Of a DNA stretch of 61,300 nt, positions 12,066-20,438 are shown in pieces. The stretch covers positions 1 through 61,300 of the forward strand of contig JANYEI010000145.1 in NCBI GenBank assembly GCA_025363205.1, read 5' to 3'. The stretch comes from Frigoribacterium sp. (GTDB taxonomy: Bacteria > Actinomycetota > Actinomycetes > Actinomycetales > Microbacteriaceae). The first letter of the stretch is position 1. Every line of letters begins with the position of its first letter. Below the pieces are notes generated by a model. It was not told where the DNA came from. It did not search any database and worked only from the letters and a program-made list of their open reading frames with translations. Made by a program: the position numbers and the translations under genes.

Positions 12066-12729
12066 GCCGGTCACTGCTCACCCTGGCCGACGGGTGCGTC
12101 TGGCGATCCTTGATGATCATGAGGTGCTTCTCGACAGCCTGTCGAGCTGGATCAGCGCCAACGCTCCCGACTTCGATCTCGTGTTGAGCGCTGGCACCTG
12201 GTTGCAGCTCGTACACAGCGAAAATTTTCCGACAGAACTCGTCTTCATTGACTTCCAGCTGAAGGAATCTGTCTCGATCGAGGCACGGGTGCGCACCTGC
12301 CGGGCGGCCGGAGCGAAGGTGATCGTGCTGTCGAGCCTCGACACCAGGGAGGCCCGCGAGCGAGCGCTGGATGCCGGGGCATCCGCCTTCCTCTCTAAAA
12401 CCATCCCCATGCGCGAGGTGATGGACAGCGCGCGCGCCGTCATGGGTGTTGCGACCGGGGAGAACCTGCAGAAAGACTGGCGTCCGCTGCCGGTCGGAGC
12501 GATGGTGCGCCAGCCTCGACCCAAGCTGAGCCACGGCGAGACGAAGGCGCTTAAGCTGTATGTGGTCGGCTTGAGCACCAGCGAAGTTGCCAGCCAGATG
12601 AACGTGAAGTACGAGACCGCCAAGACCTACCTGCGTCGGGTGCGGGAGAAATACGCCAAAGCAAACAGACCGGCGAGCAAGAAGGCAGATCTCATCCGCC
12701 GGGCCGCCGAGGACGGATACCTCCAGTAG
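12052..12729 (+). CDS. LuxR-type response regulator
   Basis: 225 residues. The receiver domain has the acidic pair D21-D22 (LAILDDHE), phospho-acceptor D67 (VFIDFQLK), the switch Ser in VLSSLD and the Lys in FLSKTIP. The C-terminal helix-turn-helix (LSTSEVASQMNVKYETAKTY with flanking helices) is related to the LuxR/NarL type. Co-transcription with the two upstream kinase-like genes makes it their cognate output. Target genes cannot be named; tdk directly downstream overlaps it by one base and may be co-regulated. Confidence 0.9.
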   Translation: MTTTRPVTAHPGRRVRLAILDDHEVLLDSLSSWISANAPDFDLVLSAGTWLQLVHSENFPTELVFIDFQLKESVSIEARVRTCRAAGAKVIVLSSLDTREARERALDAGASAFLSKTIPMREVMDSARAVMGVATGENLQKDWRPLPVGAMVRQPRPKLSHGETKALKLYVVGLSTSEVASQMNVKYETAKTYLRRVREKYAKANRPASKKADLIRRAAEDGYLQ

Positions 12730-13409
12730 TGGCAAAGCTCTATTTTCGTTACGGCGCGATGAACAGCGGTAAGAGCACGGCCATGCTTCAGGCGGCCTTC
12801 AACTATGAAGAGCGCGGACAACAGGTGCTGCTGGCGAAGCCGTCCGTCGACACCCGGGGCGACGGCGCAATCGTGTCGCGGCTCGGCGTCAGTCGCCCGG
12901 TCGATTTTGTGATCACCCCGGACGACGACGTCTACGCCCGGTTCGAAAGCCAGCGTGCTCGCGTTCTGGCGGCGACCGGAGTAGACGTGAGCTGCCTGCT
13001 CGTGGATGAGGCGCAGTTTCTCAACGAGACACAGGTGGACGACCTGTTGCGCATCGCGATCATCGAGGGAGTGCCGGTGCTGGCCTACGGCATCCGCACC
13101 GACTTTCAGACCGTGGCCTTTCCCGGAAGTCGACGCCTGCTCGAGATCGCGCATTCGCTCGAAGAGCTGAAGACGATCTGCCGGTGCGGTCGCAAGGCGG
13201 TCTTCAACGCGCGCAAGATCGACGGCCGCTTCATCTTCGACGGCGACCAGGTGGCCATCGACGGGGCACTCGAAGTGACCTATGAGTCCCTCTGCGGGGC
13301 GTGCTACCTCGACGAGAGTCACGGACTGCTCGGCAGCGGTCGCCGTCGCGTGCTCGTGGATCAGCCCGACACCGCATACGGATCGGCGCCGGACGCGGAC
13401 TTCGAGTAG
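12729..13409 (+). CDS. tdk: Thymidine kinase
   Basis: 226 residues, type II TdK. Phosphorylates thymidine for salvage. Seen: P-loop GAMNSGKS (residues 9-16), Walker B-like LLVDEAQFL (90-98), AYGIRTDFQ lasso region, and four zinc ligands in two pairs (C151/C153 and C189/C192). The GTG start shares one base with the response-regulator stop, an odd partner for a nucleotide-salvage gene. The C-terminal 30 residues (GRRRVLVDQPDTAYGSAPDA) extend past the zinc site. Confidence 0.95.
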   Translation: MAKLYFRYGAMNSGKSTAMLQAAFNYEERGQQVLLAKPSVDTRGDGAIVSRLGVSRPVDFVITPDDDVYARFESQRARVLAATGVDVSCLLVDEAQFLNETQVDDLLRIAIIEGVPVLAYGIRTDFQTVAFPGSRRLLEIAHSLEELKTICRCGRKAVFNARKIDGRFIFDGDQVAIDGALEVTYESLCGACYLDESHGLLGSGRRRVLVDQPDTAYGSAPDADFE

Positions 13410-13440
13410 GCGCCGGGCCGACCCATCCGCTTCACCCGTG

Positions 13441-13519
13441 CGAAATGCAGGAATCCCTGTGACAGGAGTGACGGATGAGCCTCTTCAGCCTCATCCGTCA
13501 CGCTCAATCCTGCATTTCG
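13441..13519. repeat. Large nested palindrome (REP-like element)
   Basis: CGAAATGCAGGA (13441-13452) pairs with TCCTGCATTTCG (13508-13519), and inside it GTGACGGATGAG (13468-13479) pairs with CTCATCCGTCAC (13490-13501). Both stems are 12/12. The left side carries 15 extra bases with a mini-hairpin. The whole 79-bp unit sits between tdk and tRNA-Pro and codes for nothing. It looks like an intergenic mobile palindrome of the REP/BIME kind rather than a simple terminator. Confidence 0.75.
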
Positions 13520-13546
13520 TCGAGTACGTGATGGGGGAGCGGTGAA

Positions 13547-13583
13547 CGCCAGAAGGGCCGCACGCTGTGCGGCCCTTCTGGCG
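13547..13583 (-). terminator. Terminator hairpin after tRNA-Pro
   Basis: A perfect 17-bp stem (13547-13563 with 13567-13583) with a 3-nt loop, 6 nt beyond the 3' end of the tRNA on the minus strand. There is no U-tract, as is common for actinobacterial terminators. Confidence 0.8.
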
Positions 13584-13589
13584 TATCTG

Positions 13590-13663
<74 letters not shown>

Positions 13664-13701
13664 ATGCCCAAGATTCGAGCTGGCCCGTCAAACGGGCCCT
13701 C

Positions 13702-14664
13702 TCAAGAATAGCTGATATCTCGAGCGGTGAGCGTCAACAGCGTCGCCTCGGGCGGGCAGGCGAAACGTACCGGTGCGTAGATGGATGTGCCGAGCCCGGC
13801 TGACACGGTGAGATAGGCCGTGTGACGGGCGTGGGTCCACAGGCTGAGACCCTTGACCTGGTCACGCGGAATATCACAATTGGTCACAAGGGCCCCGTAG
13901 CCGGGTACGCAGACCTGGCCGCCGTGCGTGTGACCAGCCAAAATCAGCTCGGAGCCATAGTTCACGAGTGAGTTGAGCACGCGCTGGTACGGCGAATGCG
14001 TGAGGCCGATAGTCACCGGGTTCGGGCCGCTCGGCTCATCCCGCCAGCCCACGTTCTCCCGCATATCGTCCATCGCACCCGGCAGGTTCGCGAGCTTGTC
14101 CCAGCCGATGTGGGCGTCGTTGACTCCGAGGAATTCGAGCCGGGAACCCTTGATGCTCATCGCCCGCGCCGTGTTGTTGAGATCGAGCCAGCCGAGCCCT
14201 TCGAGGAAGGAATTGAGCCGCTCCGTGTCGAGTCCCGGCTGGGAATGCTCGACCTCCGATGGCCCCGTGAAGTAGGTAAAGGGGTTCTTCGCGACCGGCC
14301 CGTGATAGTCGTTCGACCCGTGCACGAAGACGCCGGGGATGCCGCGGAACGGCTCCAGCGCATACTCGACACCCTCGATTCCTCGTTGGTGCCCGAGGTT
14401 GTCTCCCGTGTCGATCACCAGGTCGGGTTCGTAGACAGCGAGTCCGCGGATCCATTCCTGTTTCGCCCGCTGCCACGGCGCCATATGCAAATCAGAGAGA
14501 TGCAATACGGTCAGCGCACGCGCTCCCGGCTGCAGCACGGGCACCGTGTGCATGCGCAATGTGAACCGGTTGCGCTCGACAAGCGTGCCCCACGCGAGCG
14601 TGCCTAGGCCAAGCGCGGCGAGCGCTACAGCTGCCGCGCCCGCGCGTTCGGATGCCCGGCTCAC
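13702..14664 (-). CDS. Membrane-anchored metallophosphoesterase
   Basis: 320 residues. An N-terminal hydrophobic anchor ([20 protein letters not shown]) is followed by a calcineurin-like domain with the full set of metal motifs: [23 protein letters not shown], a middle THSP and C-terminal LAGHTHGGQ. It resembles the YkuE/YaeI-type phosphoesterases; the substrate is unknown. The GTG overlaps the stop of the upstream class A PBP by 4 bp, a common actinobacterial pairing that suggests an envelope-linked role. Confidence 0.92.
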   Translation of the reverse strand: MSRASERAGAAAVALAALGLGTLAWGTLVERNRFTLRMHTVPVLQPGARALTVLHLSDLHMAPWQRAKQEWIRGLAVYEPDLVIDTGDNLGHQRGIEGVEYALEPFRGIPGVFVHGSNDYHGPVAKNPFTYFTGPSEVEHSQPGLDTERLNSFLEGLGWLDLNNTARAMSIKGSRLEFLGVNDAHIGWDKLANLPGAMDDMRENVGWRDEPSGPNPVTIGLTHSPYQRVLNSLVNYGSELILAGHTHGGQVCVPGYGALVTNCDIPRDQVKGLSLWTHARHTAYLTVSAGLGTSIYAPVRFACPPEATLLTLTARDISYS

Positions 14665-17402
14665 TTGGGACAGACTGCGCCCGGATCGCTTCCATCCGGC
14701 TTGCCGTAGACGGTCAGTGTGATCGGATCACTCTTTGAGGCGGCTGTCCCGGAGGACGGGTTTGATGCCTGCACGATACACACGCTGTCGGTCTGCCCGG
14801 GGAGTGGGTTGCCCTTTGCCCATTGATAACTGATCTTGCTTGTGTCAAAACCCGCGCTGGCTATCGTCGCATCGGCCACCTGGCGGGTAAGTCCCGTCAC
14901 AGCCGGTATCTTGACGGCGAGGCTTCCGTCACTGGTGAACACCGTGATGTTCGAGCCGGCAGACACCTTTGAGCCCGCATCGGGATCCGTGCGTGTGACC
15001 CGCCCCACGGGCAGGGCAGAGGCCTCCGGACCGCCGTCGGTGTACTGGAATTTGAGGCTCTCCAGCAGCTTCTGTGCCTGGTCGGAGGACTGGCCGGTCA
15101 GGCTTGGCACGATCGCAGATGACCCGCCGAGCATCGCTGCGGATGCGTCGGGGAAGGCCCTGGCACCTTTCAGAGCGGTGGTATTGATCGACTTGACCAT
15201 CGCCTTCATGATCGCGAACCGAGAAGAATTGTAGTAGTACTGCCGGGTATTGGGGTTCACAAACTTCTTCAGGCTTGTTGCGGCACTGTCGACGTTGCCG
15301 GTCCAAACCGAGGATCCGACCTTCGTGGTGGTAGCGATGACCCAGTCTTGGTGAGCAGTCGGGGAGGTTCCCGTCTTTCCTCCGATGGCGACACCGTCAT
15401 AGGGGTTCGCCGGGCGGCTGGTTCCGCCCGTCATGCTGCCCACCATCGCGTTCGCGACGCCCGCGGCGACGTCCGCGCTGATGGCCTGGTTGCAGGTGAT
15501 GGGCTGTCCGGAGAGCGCTTTTCCTGCGGGGTCGATGACGTGGTCGATGATGATCGGGGTGCAGTGCAGGCCAGCACCCCCGACAGTGGCAGCGACAGCG
15601 GCCATCGTGAGCGGTGCCTGTTCGTTGGTCCCGAGGATGTTCGAGGGGGCGACATTGAGATCACCTCTGAAGTCGCCCCTGTGCGCTCCCATGCGTTTCG
15701 CAGTGTCACGGATGGCACATAGGTCTTGTCGCGTGGCCATCTGCATGAAAGCGTTATTCACCGATCCAATGAGGGCGTCCTTCACGGTCATGTACCTACC
15801 GCCGGCTCCGCCATCGTTCGCCAGAGTGTAGGGCTTGTCGAGAACCGGTCCACCGAAACATGGAGCAGTGAACTGCTTCGCCGTGTAGGTCTGGGGTCCG
15901 CGGCCATCGACCATGTCATACAGCCCGTGACCGGTCTCCAACCAATTGGCGAGGTCGATGACCTTATAGGTGGAGCCGGTCTCGAAGCCGTTAGCCCCCC
16001 CGTAGGGCCTATCGACGCTGAGGTTGTAGGCGGAGGTGGTCGTGGTGGTGGGCGCGGCACCGTCGTCGAAGATTTTGTTTTGGGCCATCACGATGACCTT
16101 GCCGGTGCCGACCTCGACGGAATTCGCGGTCGCACCGAGCTGAAAGCGGGCCTCTTCGGCTGGGGCCTGAGTCTGGAGCACGGTCTGCGCCTGATCGGTG
16201 AGATCGAGGTCGAGCGTCGTGTATAGCTTGTATCCGCCCTTATCCCAGTTGGCGCGTCGCTCGGCGGGAGTCGCCCCGAGAGCGTTCACCTCGGGTGCCA
16301 GGTTCGCTTTCGTGGTGTCGAGTCGGGCGCCCAAAGCGGCCAGCACAGCGGGCTTCTGTTCTTGGGCTGGCTTACCCTTGTAGTCCTTCAACGCCGACTC
16401 CGCGTCACCGACGGGATCCGCCTTAATGAGTGATAGAGCGTAGTCGCAGGCTGCTGCTGCGCTCAGATGGGTGGCGGTCCGGCATCCGTTGGCGGCATCG
16501 CTCCGCTTGATGTACGACTCGATCTTGGTCGCTACGGCCTCGTCGTACTGCTTCTGGGTGATGTGCTTAGCGCTCAGCATGGCAGCAAGAATCTGGTCGC
16601 GCCGATCCTTGTTTGCAGGAAAGGTCTTCGGATTTGAGAGCCCCTGAGTGTTGGGATTCTGCACGATCGCGATCAAGCTTGCTGCCTGGGGCAGCGAGAC
16701 ATCCTTGGCGTGCACGCTGAAATACTGCAACGCAGCGGATTCGACCCCGTACGTCGTCGAGCCCATGCCGACGATATTGAGGTAGCCGAGCAAGATCTGC
16801 TTCTTGGTGTATTCCTTATCGAGACCGATCGCAAGCTTTATTTCTTTAAGCTTGCGGTCGTAGGAGTAGCCGTTGGCCTGCTTGATCGCATCCGCGCGCT
16901 GGGCGACCTGGTTGTCTCCCGTGTAGACAGCGGTGAAAGCCTGCTGCACGAGGATGTTCTTTACAAGCTGCATGTCCAGAGTCGAGCTTCCACTCTGCTG
17001 TCCACCCGAGCCGTTCTTGATTACGGCACGCGCAATCGACTGCAGGTCGACTCCGCCGTGGGTGAAGAAGCGGCGGTCTTCGCCGTCGACCGCGGCCTGC
17101 TTGAGGAGGGGCGACACATCGTCCCAGCCCACGACCTGGCGGTTCTGCTTGTAGATCGTGGCGAGCAGCACATCCTTGCCACCGCTCTTGGCGTAGATCT
17201 GGTTCTGTTGAGCCTGCGTGCCGATCTTGATCGCGTCGGGCAGGTTCTGGAAGATATCGATGGAGCCCTGCGCCGTCATGCTGGTGACGGCGATGGCCGG
17301 TGTGACCATCGCGGTGACCAGAACTCCGGCGAGAACACTGAAACCAACGAGGCCGAGCACCCCTCCGAGTACGCGGGACGGCTTCAATTTTTGGGCAGAC
17401 AT
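14661..17402 (-). CDS. Class A penicillin-binding protein with PASTA domains
   Basis: 913 residues. Bifunctional peptidoglycan synthase. In order: one N-terminal membrane helix (residues 11-38); a GT51 glycosyltransferase with catalytic E108 in DGEDRRFFTHGGVD; a transpeptidase with the active-site Ser in GSTYK (about residue 477), SxN motif SVN and KTG motif GGKTGTS; two C-terminal PASTA-like repeats (about 770-895) that may bind muropeptides. The tail ends VCPK with a second Cys in VCIVQAS, possibly a disulfide. Its partner phosphoesterase gene overlaps at the 3' end. PonA-family identity is clear; the exact paralog is not. Confidence 0.94.
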   Translation of the reverse strand: MSAQKLKPSRVLGGVLGLVGFSVLAGVLVTAMVTPAIAVTSMTAQGSIDIFQNLPDAIKIGTQAQQNQIYAKSGGKDVLLATIYKQNRQVVGWDDVSPLLKQAAVDGEDRRFFTHGGVDLQSIARAVIKNGSGGQQSGSSTLDMQLVKNILVQQAFTAVYTGDNQVAQRADAIKQANGYSYDRKLKEIKLAIGLDKEYTKKQILLGYLNIVGMGSTTYGVESAALQYFSVHAKDVSLPQAASLIAIVQNPNTQGLSNPKTFPANKDRRDQILAAMLSAKHITQKQYDEAVATKIESYIKRSDAANGCRTATHLSAAAACDYALSLIKADPVGDAESALKDYKGKPAQEQKPAVLAALGARLDTTKANLAPEVNALGATPAERRANWDKGGYKLYTTLDLDLTDQAQTVLQTQAPAEEARFQLGATANSVEVGTGKVIVMAQNKIFDDGAAPTTTTTSAYNLSVDRPYGGANGFETGSTYKVIDLANWLETGHGLYDMVDGRGPQTYTAKQFTAPCFGGPVLDKPYTLANDGGAGGRYMTVKDALIGSVNNAFMQMATRQDLCAIRDTAKRMGAHRGDFRGDLNVAPSNILGTNEQAPLTMAAVAATVGGAGLHCTPIIIDHVIDPAGKALSGQPITCNQAISADVAAGVANAMVGSMTGGTSRPANPYDGVAIGGKTGTSPTAHQDWVIATTTKVGSSVWTGNVDSAATSLKKFVNPNTRQYYYNSSRFAIMKAMVKSINTTALKGARAFPDASAAMLGGSSAIVPSLTGQSSDQAQKLLESLKFQYTDGGPEASALPVGRVTRTDPDAGSKVSAGSNITVFTSDGSLAVKIPAVTGLTRQVADATIASAGFDTSKISYQWAKGNPLPGQTDSVCIVQASNPSSGTAASKSDPITLTVYGKPDGSDPGAVCPK

Positions 17403-17452
17403 AGGATCAGGGTAAGGGATAACCGCCCTGTCAAACCTGAAGGGATGCCCAA

Positions 17453-17614
17453 ATGACCACGTGGGAATACGTCACAACTCCACTTATCGTTCACAGTACC
17501 GCCGCGATTCTCAATAATTGGGGGTCTGAGGGCTGGGAGCTCGTGCAGGTCGTGACAGGGCCGGAAGGCGGCCTCGTTGCCTACTTCAAGCGCGAGAAAA
17601 AGGAAGCGAACTGA
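17453..17614 (+). CDS. 53-residue conserved-type protein (DUF4177-like)
   Basis: A short ORF: MTTWEYVTTPLIVHSTAAIL, then NNWGSEGWELVQVVTG, ending KREKKEAN. The pattern W-E-Y...ILN-x-x-G-x-x-G-W-E-L-V is that of small DUF4177-like proteins. GAAGGG precedes the ATG at 17453. Its TGA overlaps the ATG of ridA by one base, so the two are co-translated. It is divergent from the class A PBP. Function unknown; confidence comes from the ribosome site, the coupled overlap and the motif. Confidence 0.85.
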   Translation: MTTWEYVTTPLIVHSTAAILNNWGSEGWELVQVVTGPEGGLVAYFKREKKEAN

Positions 17615-18075
17615 TGCCAATCATCGCCGACCGTCTCGCTGTTCTCGGCCTCGAGCTGCCGGCGCTCGCGACACCCGCCGGCGCCTACATCCCCGCAGTA
17701 GTGAGCGGCAATCTCGTGTTCACCTCTGGCCAGTTGCCGTTCGTGTCGGGAGCACTTGCCGCCACCGGAAAAGTCGGGGGTGCCGTCTCGCCGGAGGACG
17801 CCAAGATCTACGCGGCAACGTGCGTGCTCAACGCGCTCGCTGCGGTGCAGTTTGCGATCGGATCGCTGGATCGGGTGACCCGCATCGTGAAAGTCGTGGG
17901 CTTCGTCGCATCCGACCCGTCCTTCACTGGCCAGCCGGGAGTGATCAACGGGGCATCGGAGCTGCTCGGCGAGATCTTCGGCGATGCGGGCGTGCACGCG
18001 CGCAGTGCTGTCGGCGTGGCTGTGCTCCCGCTCGACTCTCCCGTCGAGGTGGAGCTGATCGTCGAGTTCGCGTAG
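17614..18075 (+). CDS. RidA/YjgF-family protein
   Basis: 153 residues, the longer RidA-like subfamily. The core VVSGNLVFTSGQLPFVSG, the middle block of YAATCVLNALAAVQFAIGSL and RITRIVKVVGFVASDP-like strands, and HARSAVGVAVLPLDSPVEVE near the C-terminus (with an Arg that binds the substrate carboxylate in RidA proper) match the family. RidA enzymes hydrolyse reactive enamine/imine intermediates; this subfamily's substrate is unproven. Translationally coupled to the 53-residue ORF; convergent with acs, 6 bp between stops. Confidence 0.88.
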   Translation: MPIIADRLAVLGLELPALATPAGAYIPAVVSGNLVFTSGQLPFVSGALAATGKVGGAVSPEDAKIYAATCVLNALAAVQFAIGSLDRVTRIVKVVGFVASDPSFTGQPGVINGASELLGEIFGDAGVHARSAVGVAVLPLDSPVEVELIVEFA

Positions 18076-18081
18076 ACCCGA

Positions 18082-20052
18082 TTACTTCAACCGGTCGCTG
18101 ATGATCTGCATCACCGAGGTGTCGGCGAGCGTTGTCGTGTCACCGATGTCCCGTCCCTCTGCGACATCCTGCAGCAGCCGTCGCATGATCTTGCCGGAGC
18201 GCGTCTTCGGCAGCTCGGCGACGATAAAGATCTCGCGTGGCCGGGCGATCGCCCCGATCTGCTCGGCCACGTGCACGCGCAACAGAGCGCTCGCCTCATC
18301 CGAGGTCTGCGTTTCTGCGTGCTCGCTCCTCAGGATCACAAAGGCGACGACCGCCTGGCCGCTCGCCTCATCTGCTGCGCCGACGACGGCCGACTCCGCA
18401 ACGATCGGATGGGACACGAGCGCCGACTCGATCTCGGCGGTCGAGAGGCGATGGCCCGAGACGTTCATCACGTCGTCTACACGGCCGAGCAGCCAGATGT
18501 CGCCGTCCTCATCGATGCGGGCACCGTCGCCGGCAAAGTACTGCGGGCCATTGCCAACATCGGCGAACTTCGACCAGTAGGTCTCCCTGAATCGCTCCGG
18601 GTCACCCCAGATTCCCCGGAGCATCGACGGCCAGGGCTCGGTCACCACCAGGAGTCCACCGCTGCCCGCCGGCACCGGATGCCCCGCCTCATCGAGAACG
18701 TCGATCGAGATCCCCGGCAACGCCACCTGAGCTGAGCCGGGCTTTAGCGTCGTGACGCCGGGCAGCGCTGACACCATGATCGCCCCGGTCTCGGTCTGCC
18801 ACCAGGTGTCCACGATCGGGGTCGTCCCCCCACCGATCACATCGCGGTACCAGACCCAGGCCTCCGGGTTGATCGGCTCTCCCACGCTGCCGAGCACGCG
18901 AAGGGAGCTGAGGTCGAAGTCATCCGGCACCTGTCGCCCGAGCTTCATAAACGAGCGGATCGCGGTGGGCGCCGTATAGAAGATGGTCACGCCGTACTTC
19001 TGGATTATCTCCCACCACCGGCCGCCGTGCGGCGCATCGGGCGTGCCCTCGTAGAGCACCTGCGTCGCCCCATTGGCGAGCGGCCCGTAGACGACGTAAC
19101 TGTGACCGGTGATCCACCCGACGTCGGCGGTGCACCAGTAGACATCCGTGTCGGGATGCAGGTCGAACACGTTCTTGTGGGTGAAGGCAGCCTGGGTGAG
19201 ATACCCGCCGCTGGTGTGCAGGATGCCCTTCGGCTTACCGGTGGTTCCGGAGGTGTAGAGAATGAAGAGCGGCGTCTCGGCGGGAAACCCCTCCGCCTCG
19301 TGCTCGGCGTGCGCCCCGGCCATGGCCTCGTGCCACCACAGGTCACGACCCTCGACCCAGTCGACGTCGTTGCCTCCGCGCTTGACAACGAGCACGTTCG
19401 TGACCGTGTGCTCGCCCTCCTTGGCGAGGGCGGCATCCACCGCGGGCTTGAGCGCGCTGACCTTGCCTTTGCGCCAACCCCCGTCCGCGGTGATCACGAG
19501 CTTGGCGGCCGCGTCATCCACCCGGGATCGGATGCTGTCGGCACTGAAGCCGCCGAAGATTACCGAGTGAACCGCTCCGATGCGGGCGACGGCGAGCATC
19601 GCGATGACGGCCTCGGGGATCATCGGAAGGTAGACGGCGACCCGGTCACCCTTCTCGATGCCCAACGAGGTGAGCAGGTTGGCCGCGCGCTTCACCTCGG
19701 CGGTGAGTTCGGAGTAGCTGATGTCCCGGCTATCGCCGGGCTCACCCTCCCAGTGCAGGGCGATACGGTCCCCGTTTCCGGCGAGCACATGCCGGTCGAG
19801 ACAGTTGTACGCCACGTTGAGCTCGCCGTCTTCGAACCAGGTGGCGAAGGGGGCGTTCGACCAGTCGAGGTCCTTCGTGAAGTCCCTGTTCCAGTGCAGC
19901 AGCTGCCGGGCCTGGGCGGCCCAGAAGCCGAGGCGATCCGCAGCGGCCTCATCATAGAGGGATGCCGTTGCCACGGCATCCGCTGTGAATTCCGGGCGGG
20001 GCGCAAAGCGGCGTTCCTCGTGTTGCAGGCTGTCAATCGAAGTGCTGGACAT
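18082..20052 (-). CDS. acs: Acetyl-CoA synthetase
   Basis: 656 residues, the normal Acs length from the ATG at 20052 (GAGGG upstream). Activates acetate to acetyl-CoA through acetyl-AMP. Seen: the ANL-family P-loop YTSGTTGKPKG (about residue 268), the Acs block VYWCTADVGWITGHSYVVYG, DTWWQTETG, and the C-terminal KTRSGKIMRR with the catalytic, potentially acetylated Lys near 620. The frame stays open for 200 codons upstream, but that segment is low-complexity and crosses the 6C RNA region, so it is not coding. Confidence 0.97.
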   Translation of the reverse strand: MSSTSIDSLQHEERRFAPRPEFTADAVATASLYDEAAADRLGFWAAQARQLLHWNRDFTKDLDWSNAPFATWFEDGELNVAYNCLDRHVLAGNGDRIALHWEGEPGDSRDISYSELTAEVKRAANLLTSLGIEKGDRVAVYLPMIPEAVIAMLAVARIGAVHSVIFGGFSADSIRSRVDDAAAKLVITADGGWRKGKVSALKPAVDAALAKEGEHTVTNVLVVKRGGNDVDWVEGRDLWWHEAMAGAHAEHEAEGFPAETPLFILYTSGTTGKPKGILHTSGGYLTQAAFTHKNVFDLHPDTDVYWCTADVGWITGHSYVVYGPLANGATQVLYEGTPDAPHGGRWWEIIQKYGVTIFYTAPTAIRSFMKLGRQVPDDFDLSSLRVLGSVGEPINPEAWVWYRDVIGGGTTPIVDTWWQTETGAIMVSALPGVTTLKPGSAQVALPGISIDVLDEAGHPVPAGSGGLLVVTEPWPSMLRGIWGDPERFRETYWSKFADVGNGPQYFAGDGARIDEDGDIWLLGRVDDVMNVSGHRLSTAEIESALVSHPIVAESAVVGAADEASGQAVVAFVILRSEHAETQTSDEASALLRVHVAEQIGAIARPREIFIVAELPKTRSGKIMRRLLQDVAEGRDIGDTTTLADTSVMQIISDRLK

Positions 20053-20068
20053 CGGTATCCCTCGCGCT

Positions 20069-20090
20069 GCGCGGGCGTCGATGCCCGCGC
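20069..20090 (-). promoter_or_regulatory. Leader hairpin and promoter of acs
   Basis: GCGCGGGC (20069-20076) and GCCCGCGC (20083-20090) form an 8-bp perfect stem with a 6-nt loop, 17 bp upstream of the acs ATG. A minus-strand TAGGAT (20110-20105) is a possible -10, which would put the hairpin in a leader of about 46 nt, where it could affect ribosome access. The function is inferred. Confidence 0.45.
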
Positions 20091-20189
20091 GAAATCGTGA
20101 TCTGATCCTAAACCGCTCTCGAGTTGCGCTCGATTGCGTTGCACCGCCCGCGTATCCTGACAGTGTTCCTTTTTCGAAGAGTTTGTCTC

Positions 20190-20217
20190 TTGCGCGGGGA
20201 ACCTGCTGGAGTAAACT
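20190..20217 (+). promoter_or_regulatory. Promoter of the 6C RNA
   Basis: TTGCGC (20190-20195), a 16-nt spacer, then TAAACT (20212-20217). Transcription would start near 20224, about 20 nt before the first 6C hairpin. No start codon and ribosome binding site follow. Confidence 0.65.
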
Positions 20218-20223
20218 AGAGGT

Positions 20224-20325
20224 CGTCGAATGCAAATTCGATAAGCAACGCGCAGTGATTCCCCCCAATCCAGCGTTGCTGTGGCGGCGCCCGTTCCCCC
20301 CAGCAGGCGCCGCCCCTCTTTCGTT
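20224..20325 (+). ncRNA. 6C small RNA
   Basis: Two consecutive stem-loops, each with six cytosines in the loop, which is the defining trait of the actinobacterial 6C RNA. Hairpin 1: AGCAACGC (20244-20251) pairs with GCGTTGCT (20273-20280), C-run at 20261-20266. Hairpin 2: GGCGGCGCC (20283-20291) pairs with GGCGCCGCC (20306-20314), C-run at 20296-20301. A pyrimidine- and T-rich tail (CCTCTTTCGTT) follows, so hairpin 2 can also terminate. In mycobacteria the 6C RNA also lies upstream of the ssd-tad genes; here tadA follows at 20439. The C-loops are thought to pair with G-rich mRNA sites. The ends are estimated. Confidence 0.88.
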
Positions 20326-20438
20326 AACGGGATGTTCGTTAGTGGCGTGCCCCGGGCTGAGCACTCTTCTCCTCCCCCTGGTCGGCTCCTCCCGCTGTCT
20401 CCACCCTTCGCGACAAAGCCAGCTCCGGGGAAATCCGG

